NCBI RefSeq assembly: GCF_004803505.1
Contig: NZ_SSWH01000007.1
Span: 1 to 64,000 of the forward strand
DNA length: 64,000 nucleotides
Reading direction: 5' to 3'
DNA from: Arthrobacter echini
GTDB taxonomy: Bacteria > Actinomycetota > Actinomycetes > Actinomycetales > Micrococcaceae
A model generated the notes under the pieces. It had not been told where the DNA came from and did not search any database. It was given only the letters and a program-made list of their open reading frames with translations. The translations under genes were made by a program, and so were the position numbers. Positions within the stretch are counted from its first letter, which is position 1, and every line of letters starts with the position of its first letter. Shown in pieces: positions 26,231-37,406 of this stretch.

Positions 26231-28021
26231 TCAGTTCTGCTTCGTCCAGGTGTAGGCATTCCAGGTGATGCCGGACTGCGTGGGATTCAGTTCGACACCC
26301 TGGAGGTCTGACGTGTACCCCGCGAGACTCGGGTTCGCGTAGAGCACCACGTTGTACTGGGTGTCGGCGAGTGCCTGTTCGAGCTCGGTCTTCAGCGGGA
26401 CGACCTGCTCGGAGTCGGTGCTGGTCGCGATGTCGTCCCAGAGGCTGTCCACCTCGTCATTGGTGTAACCGCCGAAGTTCTGCTCCCCGTCGGTGACGTA
26501 GATGGACTGACCGGAGGCCACGAGGCCGCTGCCGGACCAGCCGAAGATCACGGCATCCCACGCTCCGGGCTGCGGGAGTTTGGCGCTCCACTCGGCTTCG
26601 GGCTGCGGCGTGATCTCGAAGCCGGCCTGGTCGCACGAGTTCTTCACGAGGGCCACCTGGTCGGCACGGAGCTGACTCGTGGAGGCGAACATCATGGAGA
26701 CGGGCACGGGCTCGGTCTTGCCGGCCTCCTCGAGGAGGGACCTGGCCCTCTCGATGTCGGCGACGCCGTCGCCCTGCGCGGCGGGGGCGCCGTCGAGCAC
26801 GGTCTGGTAGTCGTCATGGCTCGGCTGGTACTCACGAAGATTCAGGACGGAGCCCTCGGGGTCCACCGGGGTGACGAACTTGTCCACCATGTCGGCCTTC
26901 GGGATGCAGGCTGCGAAGGCCTGACGTACCCGCAGATCCTCGAAGACGGCGCCGGGACGCTGATCCAGGTCGATGTGCGAGAACGTGAAGGACTGACCGG
27001 TGTCCACGGTGACGGTATCGCCGATCTGCTCGAGCGCCGTCTTGGTGTCCACCGTGGGGCTGGAGGGATCGATGATGTCGACGTCGCCGTTCTGGAGTGC
27101 CTGCACGGCCTCCTCGTCCACGACCGTCCTGAAGACCATGGTCTCCGTCTGTCCGGCACGCTCCTCGCCCCAGTAGTCCTCGTTCCTGACCACCGTGAGG
27201 GTGCCGTTGACCGCGTTGTCCAGCTTGTAGGGACCCGAGGACGGCAGCAGGGCCGTATCCGGCAGGCTGGGCAGATCGGCCTCGTAGGCCCAGCCGGTGT
27301 TCCAGAACTCGGCCACAGGAGTGAGCGCGTCGCGGTCGTCGTTCTGAATGGCGTCGACCAGCGCGGCGCCGTCGCCGTCCGCCGAGAGTCCGCCCTGCTC
27401 GGCAGCGATGTGCGCCGGCATGAAGGTCCCGGTGGTGAACAGGGCCTCCCAGTCGGCGTAGGGCTTGTCGAAGACGACCTCGAACTCCTTGTCGCCGGGC
27501 TCGCCCTCGATCATCTGCATCTGCGAGAAGCCGTTGGTGGAGGAGGCCTGGAAGAGGTCGGCCTCCTCGCCGGTCTCCTCGTCCTCCTCGCCGGTCGGGT
27601 GCGTCCCTGACATGGCGGCCCAGCTCAGGAGCACGTCGTCGTAGTCGATCGGTGTTCCGTCGGACCAGACAGCATCGTCATTGATGGTGTACTCGATGGT
27701 CAGGGGATCGTCGCTGGTCTTCTCGTAGCTCCCGAAGTCGGTGTTCTGCTCGAGCGTCCCTGACGGGCTGTACGACACGAATGCACTCGACGTCAGATTG
27801 TCGACATATCCGTTGTAGACCGCGTTGGTGGCGGCGGTGTTGCCGTTGTAGGCCGTCGGTGCCTGGCTGATCGCGATGGTGATGGTCGAGGCCAGATTCT
27901 CGTCCGAGCCCGATGATGCGGCGGAGTCGGAGTCGGAGGTGCCGCCGGCCGAACCACAGGCGCTCAGCATGAGCGCTCCGATGGAGAGAGCGGCGAGCGA
28001 CATGGTGCGCTTGTTACGCAT
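26231..28021 (-). CDS. Oligopeptide-binding lipoprotein of ABC transporter (SBP family 5)
   Basis: 596 residues from an ATG at 28021; a longer in-frame stretch upstream is not supported. The signal peptide ends in lipobox LSAC at residue 22. The family 5 (OppA/DppA) layout is seen: ISQAPTAYN near the mature start, YEKTSDDPLTIEYTINDDAVWSDGTPIDYDDV near residues 105-135, and a long two-lobe domain. An acidic loop (EEDEETGEEADL) at about 150-161 is notable. It captures peptides for the OppB/OppC/ATPase system encoded downstream. Confidence 0.92.
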   Translation of the reverse strand: MRNKRTMSLAALSIGALMLSACGSAGGTSDSDSAASSGSDENLASTITIAISQAPTAYNGNTAATNAVYNGYVDNLTSSAFVSYSPSGTLEQNTDFGSYEKTSDDPLTIEYTINDDAVWSDGTPIDYDDVLLSWAAMSGTHPTGEEDEETGEEADLFQASSTNGFSQMQMIEGEPGDKEFEVVFDKPYADWEALFTTGTFMPAHIAAEQGGLSADGDGAALVDAIQNDDRDALTPVAEFWNTGWAYEADLPSLPDTALLPSSGPYKLDNAVNGTLTVVRNEDYWGEERAGQTETMVFRTVVDEEAVQALQNGDVDIIDPSSPTVDTKTALEQIGDTVTVDTGQSFTFSHIDLDQRPGAVFEDLRVRQAFAACIPKADMVDKFVTPVDPEGSVLNLREYQPSHDDYQTVLDGAPAAQGDGVADIERARSLLEEAGKTEPVPVSMMFASTSQLRADQVALVKNSCDQAGFEITPQPEAEWSAKLPQPGAWDAVIFGWSGSGLVASGQSIYVTDGEQNFGGYTNDEVDSLWDDIATSTDSEQVVPLKTELEQALADTQYNVVLYANPSLAGYTSDLQGVELNPTQSGITWNAYTWTKQN

Positions 28022-28208
28022 TCGATAGTCCTTACTGTGCTGGGTGCGAGGAACACAGGAAGGTCCCCCGAAGCGAGAAGCCGCAGTGACGGCAATCACA
28101 CGGGGACAGCATAGCGAACAATCGTTGCCTGCGTCACTCAGTGAGTGCCTGCCCGGCCATTCGTTATCCGCACGAGATCTTCGTACGGGAGCGGGCTCAC
28201 GCACGGAA

Positions 28209-28254
28209 CACGACGACGCCCCGGGGAGCGGAGGCTCCTCGGGGCGTCGTCGTG
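28209..28254. terminator. Long perfect terminator hairpin
   Basis: CACGACGACGCCCCG (28209-28223) pairs with CGGGGCGTCGTCGTG (28240-28254), and the inner GGAGC/GCTCC adds to the stem. It lies 10 nt downstream of the SGNH-like gene on the minus strand and insulates it from the oppA-like gene. Confidence 0.9.
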
Positions 28255-28263
28255 CACAGGTGG

Positions 28264-28863
28264 TTACTCGGGCGTCGGGATGTCCAGCCACTGGAACCAG
28301 CCCCGGTGCAGGACGAGCCAGGCCATGAGGCCGTATCCTGCCTGCCCCGGCAGGCCGCCATTGGCTGCCAGATCGGTACGCCACTGCTCGTGTGCCAGGA
28401 GGGGCTTGAAGGTATCGACGAAGACGTGCTTGCGCCGGGTCGTGACATCACCGAAGGCGGCCGAGAGATCGGCGAGCCGACGGTTCCGCTCCGCATCCAG
28501 ACCGGGCGGAGGCCCGACCACGAGAGCCTTGACGCTCAGCTGGGATGCGCCGTCGAGGATATTCGCGAGATTCAGTCGGCTCCTCGCCGTGGAGAGGTCC
28601 AGATCGAGGTCACGCTCGGAGAGCCCGATCACCAACCGGTTCTCGTGACCCTCGGCGAACCGGCGGCCCGTCTCCTGCTGCCACCTGGCGGCCAGCGCCT
28701 CGGTGCCCTCACCGGGTGCGGCGAGGCTGTACGCCTCGACGACGGCGCTGTCGGCCCGGGTCCTGGCGAGCACCCGCCCGAACCAGCCCAGTGCCCGGGG
28801 ATCACCGAGACCCGCGAGGAGTTCGTCACCCACTGCGGTGAGCCGGATTCTGCGTATGTCCAC
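28264..28863 (-). CDS. Degenerate SGNH/GDSL-hydrolase-like protein
   Basis: 199 residues from a GTG at 28863 with a GAGGGA site. The opening LTAVGDELLAGLGDPRALGW aligns by eye with block I of SGNH hydrolases, but the nucleophile Ser is replaced by Glu (GDE instead of GDS). Near the end, ANGGLPGQAGYGLMAW aligns with the block V D-x-x-H-P region, with the catalytic Asp and His replaced by Asn and Leu. The fold is probably kept but classical ester hydrolysis is not expected. It follows kgd on the same strand after a terminator. Confidence 0.7.
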   Translation of the reverse strand: MDIRRIRLTAVGDELLAGLGDPRALGWFGRVLARTRADSAVVEAYSLAAPGEGTEALAARWQQETGRRFAEGHENRLVIGLSERDLDLDLSTARSRLNLANILDGASQLSVKALVVGPPPGLDAERNRRLADLSAAFGDVTTRRKHVFVDTFKPLLAHEQWRTDLAANGGLPGQAGYGLMAWLVLHRGWFQWLDIPTPE

Positions 28864-28926
28864 TGGTCCCTCGGTGTGCTGGTCTTGAGCGTGGTCCACG
28901 CCGGACGCCGGCCGGCCACTCGGGCT

Positions 28927-28953
28927 CGCCGGGTGGGAGGAACCCACCCGGCG
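28927..28953 (-). terminator. Terminator of kgd
   Basis: CGCCGGGTGGG (28927-28937) pairs perfectly with CCCACCCGGCG (28943-28953) over a 5-nt loop, 14 nt after the kgd stop. Confidence 0.88.
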
Positions 28954-28966
28954 TCGTGCTGGGGCG

Positions 28967-31900
28967 TCAGCGCCCGAAGACCTTCTTGACCAGGGCTTCC
29001 TGCTCCACGGCGTGGGTCTTCGCCGACCCCGTCGCGGTGGAGGCGGACGCCGGTCGAGAGGCCAGGCGTACCGGGCGGTCCAGCTCCGGGGGGAGATGCA
29101 GACCGATGAACGGCCACGGACCCTGGTTCGCCGGCTCGTCCTGCGCCCAGACGATCTCCGCCTTCGGGTAGGCGGCCAGCGCCTCCTTGATCTCCTCGAG
29201 CGGGAGGGGGTAGAGCTGCTCCACGCGGACGATCGCCGTCGTGCGGTCCTCGCTCTTCTCCCGTGATGCGAGCAGGTCGTAGTACAGCCTGCCGGAGACC
29301 AGGATCACGCGCTCGACGTCGTCGCCCGGAGTCTGCAGGGTATCCGGGATGACGGGTCGGAACGTGCCCTGCGTGAAGTCCTCGATCGAACTCGCCGCGG
29401 CCTTCAGGCGCAGCAACTGCTTGGGCGTGAACACGATCAGCGGTTTGTGCGGACGGCTGTAGGCGTGGCGGCGCAGCAGGTGGAAATGCGAGGCCGCGGA
29501 ACTGGGGTTCGCCACCACCATGTTCTCCTCGGCGCACATCTGCAGGAACCGCTCGATCCGCGCGGAGGAGTGATCCGGGCCCTGACCCTCGTAGCCGTGG
29601 GGCAGCATCAGCACGAGGGAGGACCGCTGCCCCCACTTCTGCTCCGCCGAACTGATGAACTCGTCGATGATGGTCTGGGCGCCGTTGACGAAGTCACCGA
29701 ACTGCGCCTCCCAGATCACGAGCGCGTCGGGACGCTCCACCGAGTAGCCGTACTCGAAGCCCATGGCGGCGTACTCGCTCAGCAGCGAGTCGTAGATCAT
29801 GAACTTCGCCTGGTCCTCGGCGAGATCGTCGAGCGGCAACCATTCCTGGCCGGTGACGCGATCGTGGAAGACGGCATGGCGCTGCACGAAGGTGCCGCGA
29901 CGCGAATCCTGACCCGCGAGCCGCACGGGCACACCCTCCATGAGCAGTGAGCCGAAGGCCGCCATCTCACCGAAGCCCCAGTCGATCCCGCCCTCGCGCG
30001 ACATCTGCTCCCGCTTCTCGAGGAGCGACTTGAGTTTGGGGTGCACGGTGAATCCGTCCGGAATCGCGGTATGCGCCGCTCCGACACGCGCGAGCTGCTC
30101 CGCGCTGATCGCGGTGCGCGTCGCCTCGCGCTCCCCGTTTCCCGACTGCTGGGCGGAGGGTAGCTCGAGGTCCGCCACGGCGTGCAGATCATCCGTGACG
30201 ATCGGCATGGGTGAGGTCTGCGCGGCATGCGTCTCGGCGAAGACCCGCTCGAGCCGCTCCTGGTAGTCACGCAGCGCCTGCTCGGCCTCCTCCTGCGTGA
30301 TGTCGCCACGGCCGATGAGCGCCTCGGTGTACAGCTTGCGCACCGACCGCTTCGCCTCGATGAGGTTGTACATCATGGGCTGCGTCATCGAGGGATCGTC
30401 ACCCTCGTTGTGGCCCCGGCGGCGGTAGCAGACCATGTCGATCACGACATCCTTCTTGAACCGCTGCCGGAACTGGTACGCCAGCTGTGCCACACGCACG
30501 ACGGCCTCGGGATCGTCGCCGTTGACGTGGAAGACCGGCGCCTGCACCATCTTGGCCACATCCGTCGAGTACACCGAGGAACGCGAGGAGGTGGGGCTCG
30601 TGGTGAAGCCCACCTGGTTGTTCACGATCACGTGGACCGTGCCCCCCGTGCGGTAGCCGCGCAGCTGGGAGAGATTCAGGGTTTCGGCCACCACTCCCTG
30701 ACCGGCGAAGGCGGCGTCACCGTGGATCAGCACCGGCAGGACGGGGAAGGACTCGCCCTGGTCGAGCAGATCCTGCTTCGCACGCACGATGCCCTCGAGG
30801 ACGGAGTCCCCGGCCTCGAGGTGGGAGGGATTGGCCGCGAGGTAGACCTTCGTGCGGTTCCCGGCGTCGGAGGTGAAGGTCCCCTCGGTGCCGAGGTGGT
30901 ACTTCACGTCGCCCGAGCCCTGCACCGAGCGGGGGTCCTGGGTGCCCTCGAACTCACGGAACACCTGGGCGTAGGTCTTGCCGGCGATGTTCGTCAGCAC
31001 GTTGAGCCGACCGCGGTGCGCCATGCCGATGGCCACCTCGTCGAGGCCGTCGTCGGCCGCTCCGGAGAGCACGGCGTCGAGCAGGGGAATCAGGGACTCC
31101 CCGCCCTCGAGCGAGAAGCGCTTCTGCCCCACGAACTTGGTCTGGAGGAAGGTCTCGAAGGCCTCCGCCGAGTTCAGCTTCTCCAGGATGCGCAGCTGTA
31201 CCTCGCGGTCCGGCTTCGAGTACGGATGCTCGAGCTCCTCCTGGAACCACTGCCGCTCCACCGGATCCTGCAGATGCATGTACTCGATACCCGTGGTACG
31301 GCAGTAGGCGTCGCGGAGCACACCGAGCATATGACGGAATTTCAGCATGGGCTTGCCGCCGAAGCCTCCCGTGGGCCACTCACGATCGAGATCCCACAGG
31401 GTCAGGCCATGCGTACGGATATCGAGGTCGGCGTGCTTGCGCTGGACGTACTCGAGCGGATTGGTGTCCGCCATGAGGTGCCCACGGACGCGATAGGCGT
31501 GGATGAGCTGCTGGATCCGGGCGACCTTGTTGATCTGCTCATCCGGATCCACCTGTATGTCGGCACTCCAGCGCACCGGCTCGTAGGGGATCCGGAGGGA
31601 CTCGAAGATCTCGTCGTAGAAGTTCTGCTCACCGAGCAGCAACTGGTGGATGATGCGCAGGAACTCGCCGCTACCCGCGCCCTGGATGACACGGTGGTCG
31701 TAGGTGGAGGTCAGTGTGATGGTCTTGCTGATCGCGTGCTTGGCGAGGATCTTCTCGCTCGATCCCTGGAACTCCGCCGGGTACTCGAGGGCGCCGGCAC
31801 CGATGATGCAGGCCTGGCCCTTGGACAGGCGCGGGACGGAGTGGACCGTGCCGATCCCGCCGGGATTGGTGAGGGAGACCGTGGTCCCGGCGTAGTCGTC

Positions 31901-32893
31901 CGCCCCGAGCTTGCCCGAGCGGGCCTTCTTCACGAGTTCCTCGTATGCGTTCCAGAACTCCGAGAAGTTCATGGTCTCGGCCTTCTTGATGTTCGGTACC
32001 ACGAGCGAGCGCGTGCCGTCGGGCTTGGGCATGTCGATCGCGAGGCCGAAGTTCACGTGCGCGGGCTGCACGGACGACGGCTTGCCGTCGATGACGTCGT
32101 AGTACACGTTCTGGGACGGGAACTGCGCAAGTGCGCGGATGATCGCGTAGCCGATGAGATGCGTGAAGGAGACCTTGCCGCCACGGGCTCGTGCGAGGTT
32201 GCTGTTGATGACCACCCGGTTGTCGATCAGGAGCTTGGCCGGAATGGTCCGCACGCTCGTCGCGGTCGGGACGGTGAGGCTTGCCTCCATGTTGGTGGCG
32301 ATCGCCTTGGCGGGGCCGCGGAGCACGCTGACCTTGTCCTCGTCCATCTGGTCGTTGCGGTCCGAGGCCGGCAGCTGGGCCGGGATGGGGGTGGCCTTCT
32401 TCTCTTCCTGGGCGTTCTCCTCGCCGGCTTTCTTCGCGGACTCCTTGGGTACCGGCGGCTTACCGCTCTGCTGGGTACGGGCCGGGCTCTCGCCCGAGGC
32501 CTTGGGCGCCTCTGCCTCGGTCTTCACGACCGGCAGTTCCCTGGTGGGCGGGTTCGACGTCGTGCGTCCGGCCTGGGCGCGGTCCGTCGCCGGTGCACCC
32601 GCCGATCCGTCAGAGGCTGCAGGGGCGACCACAGCAGCAGGTTCCGCGGCCGAGCCGACAGCGGCACGACCGCTCTCCGCGTCGTCCGAGGTATTCTTCG
32701 GCTGCGCTGCGGCCTTCGCATTCGCGTCGTCCGATTCCTTCGATGAGCCCTCTGCGTCGAAGGAATCGAAGAGTTCCCACCACTTCTTGTCGACCGAGTG
32801 GCGGTCCTTGCGGAATTGCTCGTACAGTTCGTCAACGAGCCACTCGTTCCCGCCGAAATCTTCAGGTAAACGGTGGCTGGTTTGTTCTGACAC
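28967..32893 (-). CDS. kgd: Multifunctional 2-oxoglutarate metabolism enzyme (E1-E2 fusion, KGD)
   Basis: 1308 residues from a GTG at 32893. An N-terminal E1o segment (residues 12-45) is followed by an Ala/Pro/Glu-rich linker (about 50-190). Next comes a dihydrolipoamide acyltransferase-like catalytic domain (about 195-430) with the DHRVIQGAG segment. The thiamine-diphosphate E1 domain runs from about 470 to the end, with HRGRLNVL, GDAAFAGQGVV and the transketolase-like C-terminal part. This E2-E1 fusion without a lipoyl domain is characteristic of actinobacteria. It acts in the TCA cycle with LpdA and the pyruvate-dehydrogenase E2, and can make succinate semialdehyde or 2-hydroxy-3-oxoadipate. 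GarA/OdhI-type control is likely by family. Confidence 0.96.
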   Translation of the reverse strand: MSEQTSHRLPEDFGGNEWLVDELYEQFRKDRHSVDKKWWELFDSFDAEGSSKESDDANAKAAAQPKNTSDDAESGRAAVGSAAEPAAVVAPAASDGSAGAPATDRAQAGRTTSNPPTRELPVVKTEAEAPKASGESPARTQQSGKPPVPKESAKKAGEENAQEEKKATPIPAQLPASDRNDQMDEDKVSVLRGPAKAIATNMEASLTVPTATSVRTIPAKLLIDNRVVINSNLARARGGKVSFTHLIGYAIIRALAQFPSQNVYYDVIDGKPSSVQPAHVNFGLAIDMPKPDGTRSLVVPNIKKAETMNFSEFWNAYEELVKKARSGKLGADDYAGTTVSLTNPGGIGTVHSVPRLSKGQACIIGAGALEYPAEFQGSSEKILAKHAISKTITLTSTYDHRVIQGAGSGEFLRIIHQLLLGEQNFYDEIFESLRIPYEPVRWSADIQVDPDEQINKVARIQQLIHAYRVRGHLMADTNPLEYVQRKHADLDIRTHGLTLWDLDREWPTGGFGGKPMLKFRHMLGVLRDAYCRTTGIEYMHLQDPVERQWFQEELEHPYSKPDREVQLRILEKLNSAEAFETFLQTKFVGQKRFSLEGGESLIPLLDAVLSGAADDGLDEVAIGMAHRGRLNVLTNIAGKTYAQVFREFEGTQDPRSVQGSGDVKYHLGTEGTFTSDAGNRTKVYLAANPSHLEAGDSVLEGIVRAKQDLLDQGESFPVLPVLIHGDAAFAGQGVVAETLNLSQLRGYRTGGTVHVIVNNQVGFTTSPTSSRSSVYSTDVAKMVQAPVFHVNGDDPEAVVRVAQLAYQFRQRFKKDVVIDMVCYRRRGHNEGDDPSMTQPMMYNLIEAKRSVRKLYTEALIGRGDITQEEAEQALRDYQERLERVFAETHAAQTSPMPIVTDDLHAVADLELPSAQQSGNGEREATRTAISAEQLARVGAAHTAIPDGFTVHPKLKSLLEKREQMSREGGIDWGFGEMAAFGSLLMEGVPVRLAGQDSRRGTFVQRHAVFHDRVTGQEWLPLDDLAEDQAKFMIYDSLLSEYAAMGFEYGYSVERPDALVIWEAQFGDFVNGAQTIIDEFISSAEQKWGQRSSLVLMLPHGYEGQGPDHSSARIERFLQMCAEENMVVANPSSAASHFHLLRRHAYSRPHKPLIVFTPKQLLRLKAAASSIEDFTQGTFRPVIPDTLQTPGDDVERVILVSGRLYYDLLASREKSEDRTTAIVRVEQLYPLPLEEIKEALAAYPKAEIVWAQDEPANQGPWPFIGLHLPPELDRPVRLASRPASASTATGSAKTHAVEQEALVKKVFGR

Positions 32894-32925
32894 GTCGAAT
32901 ACGCCTCTTCCGTAAGTTGCCCTGA

Positions 32926-34521
<1,596 letters not shown>

Positions 34522-34613
34522 GCGGGTCGGAACCGGTCCACTCCTGCGCCCGGGTACGCTACGAGCAGGATCTGTAGGGTTCCAGGCGTCGGAGCCGCTA
34601 AACTGGCCCTCTT

Positions 34614-34829
34614 ATGGACAGCCCTTCTAGGAGCCGGCTCGACGCCGGCAATCCTTCCTCCCGTGCCCATGCGCTCGCTGCGTCCGACCCGGACCGGCCG
34701 TCCGGGACCGACCCGGTGACGGTCACGGCGATCCTCCCGACCGAATCCGCGGACCCTCTCGAACCCGGGCCGCTTCGCGTCCCAGGAAGTACTTCGGGGA
34801 TGACCGCCTCCGGTACGGGAGGTCGGTAG
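34614..34829 (+). CDS. Possible 71-residue ORF upstream of CNNM gene
   Basis: The ATG at 34614 lies 9 nt after a TAAACT -10-like hexamer, and the stop ends 2 nt before the GTG of the next gene. The product is Pro/Ser/Asp-rich with no helix or motif I recognise. The tight join suggests either a real small protein or a translated leader coupled to the downstream gene. It may equally be chance in high-GC DNA. The rest of 34522-34831 holds only the promoter. Confidence 0.35.
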   Translation: MDSPSRSRLDAGNPSSRAHALAASDPDRPSGTDPVTVTAILPTESADPLEPGPLRVPGSTSGMTASGTGGR

Positions 34830-34831
34830 CG

Positions 34832-36253
34832 GTGGAATGGATCTACCTGGCCGCGGGCCTGCTGCTCATCGCCGGTACCGGTTTCTTCGTCGCCGTCGAG
34901 TTCGCCCTCGTGGCACTCGACCAGACCTATGTCCAGCGGGCAGTGGACGATGGTGACACGCGGGCCGAGCCACTGCTGCGCTGTCTCAAGACGCTCTCCA
35001 CGCAGCTTTCCAGCTGCCAGCTCGGCATCACCCTGACCACGCTGCTCACCGGGTACGTGATGGAGCCCTCCGTGGGCCGGCTGCTCGAGACCCCACTGGC
35101 GGCGCTCGGGCTGTCGGATGTGCTCATCGCCTCGACGTCGATCGTCATCGCCATGGTGCTGGCCACCCTGCTGTCCATGCTCCTGGGCGAGTTGGTGCCG
35201 AAGAATCTCTCGATCGCGCTGCCGTTCAGGGTCGGTCGCGCCCTGGCACGCCCGCAGCTGATGTTCACCTCCGTCTTCAAGCCCGCGATCATCGTGCTCA
35301 ACGGTTTCTCGAACCGGGTCCTGAACATCTTCGGCCTGGAGGCCAAGGAGGAGATCTCGGGAGCCAGGACGGCATCGGAGCTCTCTTCCCTGGTTCGGCG
35401 GTCGGCGGAGATGGGCACGCTCGATCAGGGCACCGCGACCTTCCTGGCCAGGACCTTCAGCTTCTCGGAACAGACCGCGGCCGATGTCATGACACCGCGC
35501 ATCAGGATGGAGGTCATCGACTCGGACCAGACGGTCGCCGACGTGGTCGAGGCGGCCCGCCGCACGGGCTTCTCGCGCTTCCCGCTGGTCGGTGACTCCG
35601 CCGACGACATCCGCGGCGTGGTCCACGTCAAGAAGGCCGTGGCCGTGCCACGGGACAAGCGCGCGGAGCTGCCGGCCGGCACGATCATCACCGATGTGCT
35701 GCGTGTGCCCGAGACCGTCCACCTGGACTCGCTGCTGAGTGAACTCCGCGAGGCGAATCTCCAGCTCGCCGTGGTGCTGGACGAATACGGGGGTACCGCC
35801 GGGGTGGTGACCCTCGAGGATCTCGTGGAGGAGATCGTCGGCGAAGTGGCGGACGAACACGATGCATCGAAGCCGGGTGTCCTGCAGAGCGCTGCGGGGG
35901 ACTGGTTCTTCCCGGGTCTCATGCGCCCTGACGAGGTATCGGTGCAGATCCCGGGTATCGCCGTCCCGGACGAGGCCGGCTACGAGACGGTCGGTGGGTT
36001 CATGATGGCCGAACTGGGCCGCATCGCCGAGCCCGGTGATGTCGTTCAGCTCCCGTCCGGATCGTTGACGGTGGAGCGTATGGACGGCCGCCGTATCGAC
36101 CGCATCCAGTTCCGTCCGGCGCCGCCTGCGGAGAACGACGACGCCGTCCTCCCCGAACACGAAGCGGTTCCGGCCGAAACTCCTGAGGAGCAGCGGCCGC
36201 GACCGGCCTTCGCGGGCAGTACGGGCAGCACGGCGATCAGGAGCGAGCGATGA
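34832..36253 (+). CDS. CNNM/CorC-type (hemolysin-family) membrane protein
   Basis: 473 residues. The N-terminal DUF21 (CNNM) membrane domain has about four helices (residues 1-190), with the Ser/Gln-rich SSCQLGITLTTLLTGY and GELVPKNLSIALP motifs. A CBS pair (about 205-330) starts after MTPRIRMEVI. The CorC_HlyC domain (about 345-430) follows, then a polar tail. Proteins of this type are linked to Mg2+ or Co2+ efflux and not to haemolysis in most cases. The paralogue next door starts with a 4-nt overlap, so both are made together, possibly as a heteromer. Confidence 0.92.
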   Translation: MEWIYLAAGLLLIAGTGFFVAVEFALVALDQTYVQRAVDDGDTRAEPLLRCLKTLSTQLSSCQLGITLTTLLTGYVMEPSVGRLLETPLAALGLSDVLIASTSIVIAMVLATLLSMLLGELVPKNLSIALPFRVGRALARPQLMFTSVFKPAIIVLNGFSNRVLNIFGLEAKEEISGARTASELSSLVRRSAEMGTLDQGTATFLARTFSFSEQTAADVMTPRIRMEVIDSDQTVADVVEAARRTGFSRFPLVGDSADDIRGVVHVKKAVAVPRDKRAELPAGTIITDVLRVPETVHLDSLLSELREANLQLAVVLDEYGGTAGVVTLEDLVEEIVGEVADEHDASKPGVLQSAAGDWFFPGLMRPDEVSVQIPGIAVPDEAGYETVGGFMMAELGRIAEPGDVVQLPSGSLTVERMDGRRIDRIQFRPAPPAENDDAVLPEHEAVPAETPEEQRPRPAFAGSTGSTAIRSER

Positions 36254-37347
36254 GTGACTGGGTGGGAATCTTCTGGCTGGTCGTCCTGCTCCTCGGCAAC
36301 GCCTTCTTCGTGGCCTCCGAGTTCGCGATCGTCTCCGCGCGGCGAAGCCAGATCGAGCCGCTTGCCGACGAGGGCTCGAAGCGCGCGAAGACGGCCCTGT
36401 TCGCCATGGAGCATGTCTCGCTGATGCTCGCCTGCTCCCAGCTCGGCATCACGGTGTGCTCGCTGCTGATCCTGCAGGTCGCCGAACCGGCCATCCACCA
36501 TCTCTTCGTGGTGCCTCTCGAAGCGGTGGGCGTGCCTGTGGCGCTTGCCGGTGGCATCGCCTTCGCACTGGCCCTGGTACTGGTGACCTTCCTCCATGTG
36601 ACCTTCGGCGAGATGGTGCCGAAGAACATCTCGGTGTCCGTGGCGGACAAGGCCGCCCTCGTCCTCGCGCCTCCGCTGGTGATGATCGCCCGCGTGGTGA
36701 ACCCGGTCATCAGCTCGCTGAACTGGCTGGCGAACCACATCCTGCGCGCGCTGAAGGTGGAGCCCAAGAGCGAGCTGTCCTCGACCTACACGCTCGAGGA
36801 GGTGCAGTCGATCGTCGAGGAGTCCACCAGGAGCGGCCTGGTGGACGACGAATCGGGCCTCATCTCGGGCGCCCTCGAGTTCTCGGGCCAGACCGCGGAG
36901 ACCACGATGGTCCCGTTCGACGAGCTGGTGACGGTGCGCACCGACGCCACTCCCGAGGATTTCGAGCGCGCGGTGGGCCGGACGGGTTTCTCCCGATTCG
37001 TCATGGTGGACGAGCACGGCAATCTGACCGGGTACATGCATCTGAAGGACGTCATGTCCCTCCCGCAGGCCGCGTACCGCAGGCCCATCACCGAGAACAG
37101 GGTGCGCACGCTCGCCAATCTGTCGGTGGACGACGAGATCGAGGACGCCCTGGCCGTCATGCAGGGCACGGGCTCCCACCTGGCGCGTGTGCTGGGCCCC
37201 GATGGTTCCACGCGCGGGGTCCTCTTCCTCGAGGACGTGATCGAACAGCTCGTCGGCGAGATCCGGGACGCGACCCAGAACCAGGGAGCGCGACGCAGCG
37301 GGAGTACGGCCCGCACGGAGAGCACGGAGGTGCGCGCCAGACGATGA
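36250..37347 (+). CDS. CNNM-type membrane protein lacking the CorC_HlyC domain
   Basis: 365 residues. A DUF21 membrane domain (ASEFAIVSARRSQIE, SQLGITVCSLLILQ, GEMVPKNISVSVAD) precedes a CBS pair at about 220-340. It stops after the second CBS (FLEDVIEQLVGEI) and lacks the CorC_HlyC domain of its upstream neighbour. It overlaps that gene by 4 nt. This long-short pairing of two CNNM paralogues is frequent in actinobacteria and hints that the two proteins work as one complex for divalent cation handling. Confidence 0.92.
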   Translation: MSDWVGIFWLVVLLLGNAFFVASEFAIVSARRSQIEPLADEGSKRAKTALFAMEHVSLMLACSQLGITVCSLLILQVAEPAIHHLFVVPLEAVGVPVALAGGIAFALALVLVTFLHVTFGEMVPKNISVSVADKAALVLAPPLVMIARVVNPVISSLNWLANHILRALKVEPKSELSSTYTLEEVQSIVEESTRSGLVDDESGLISGALEFSGQTAETTMVPFDELVTVRTDATPEDFERAVGRTGFSRFVMVDEHGNLTGYMHLKDVMSLPQAAYRRPITENRVRTLANLSVDDEIEDALAVMQGTGSHLARVLGPDGSTRGVLFLEDVIEQLVGEIRDATQNQGARRSGSTARTESTEVRARR

Positions 37348-37406
37348 TCGCGGCATGACGCAGGGAACCACACGCCGACCGGGATGGGCTAAACTCGGTC
37401 CGTTAT

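Noticed and set aside
26231-28384. Longer version of the peptide-binding protein starting upstream of 28021
   Set aside because: The upstream extension is Arg/Pro-rich without a signal, and the ATG at 28021 begins a clean lipoprotein signal peptide.
30227-32746. Very long open frame (839 codons) on the plus strand opposite kgd
   Set aside because: It is antisense to a well-recognised enzyme and has no domain of its own. Long antisense frames are expected opposite high-GC coding regions.
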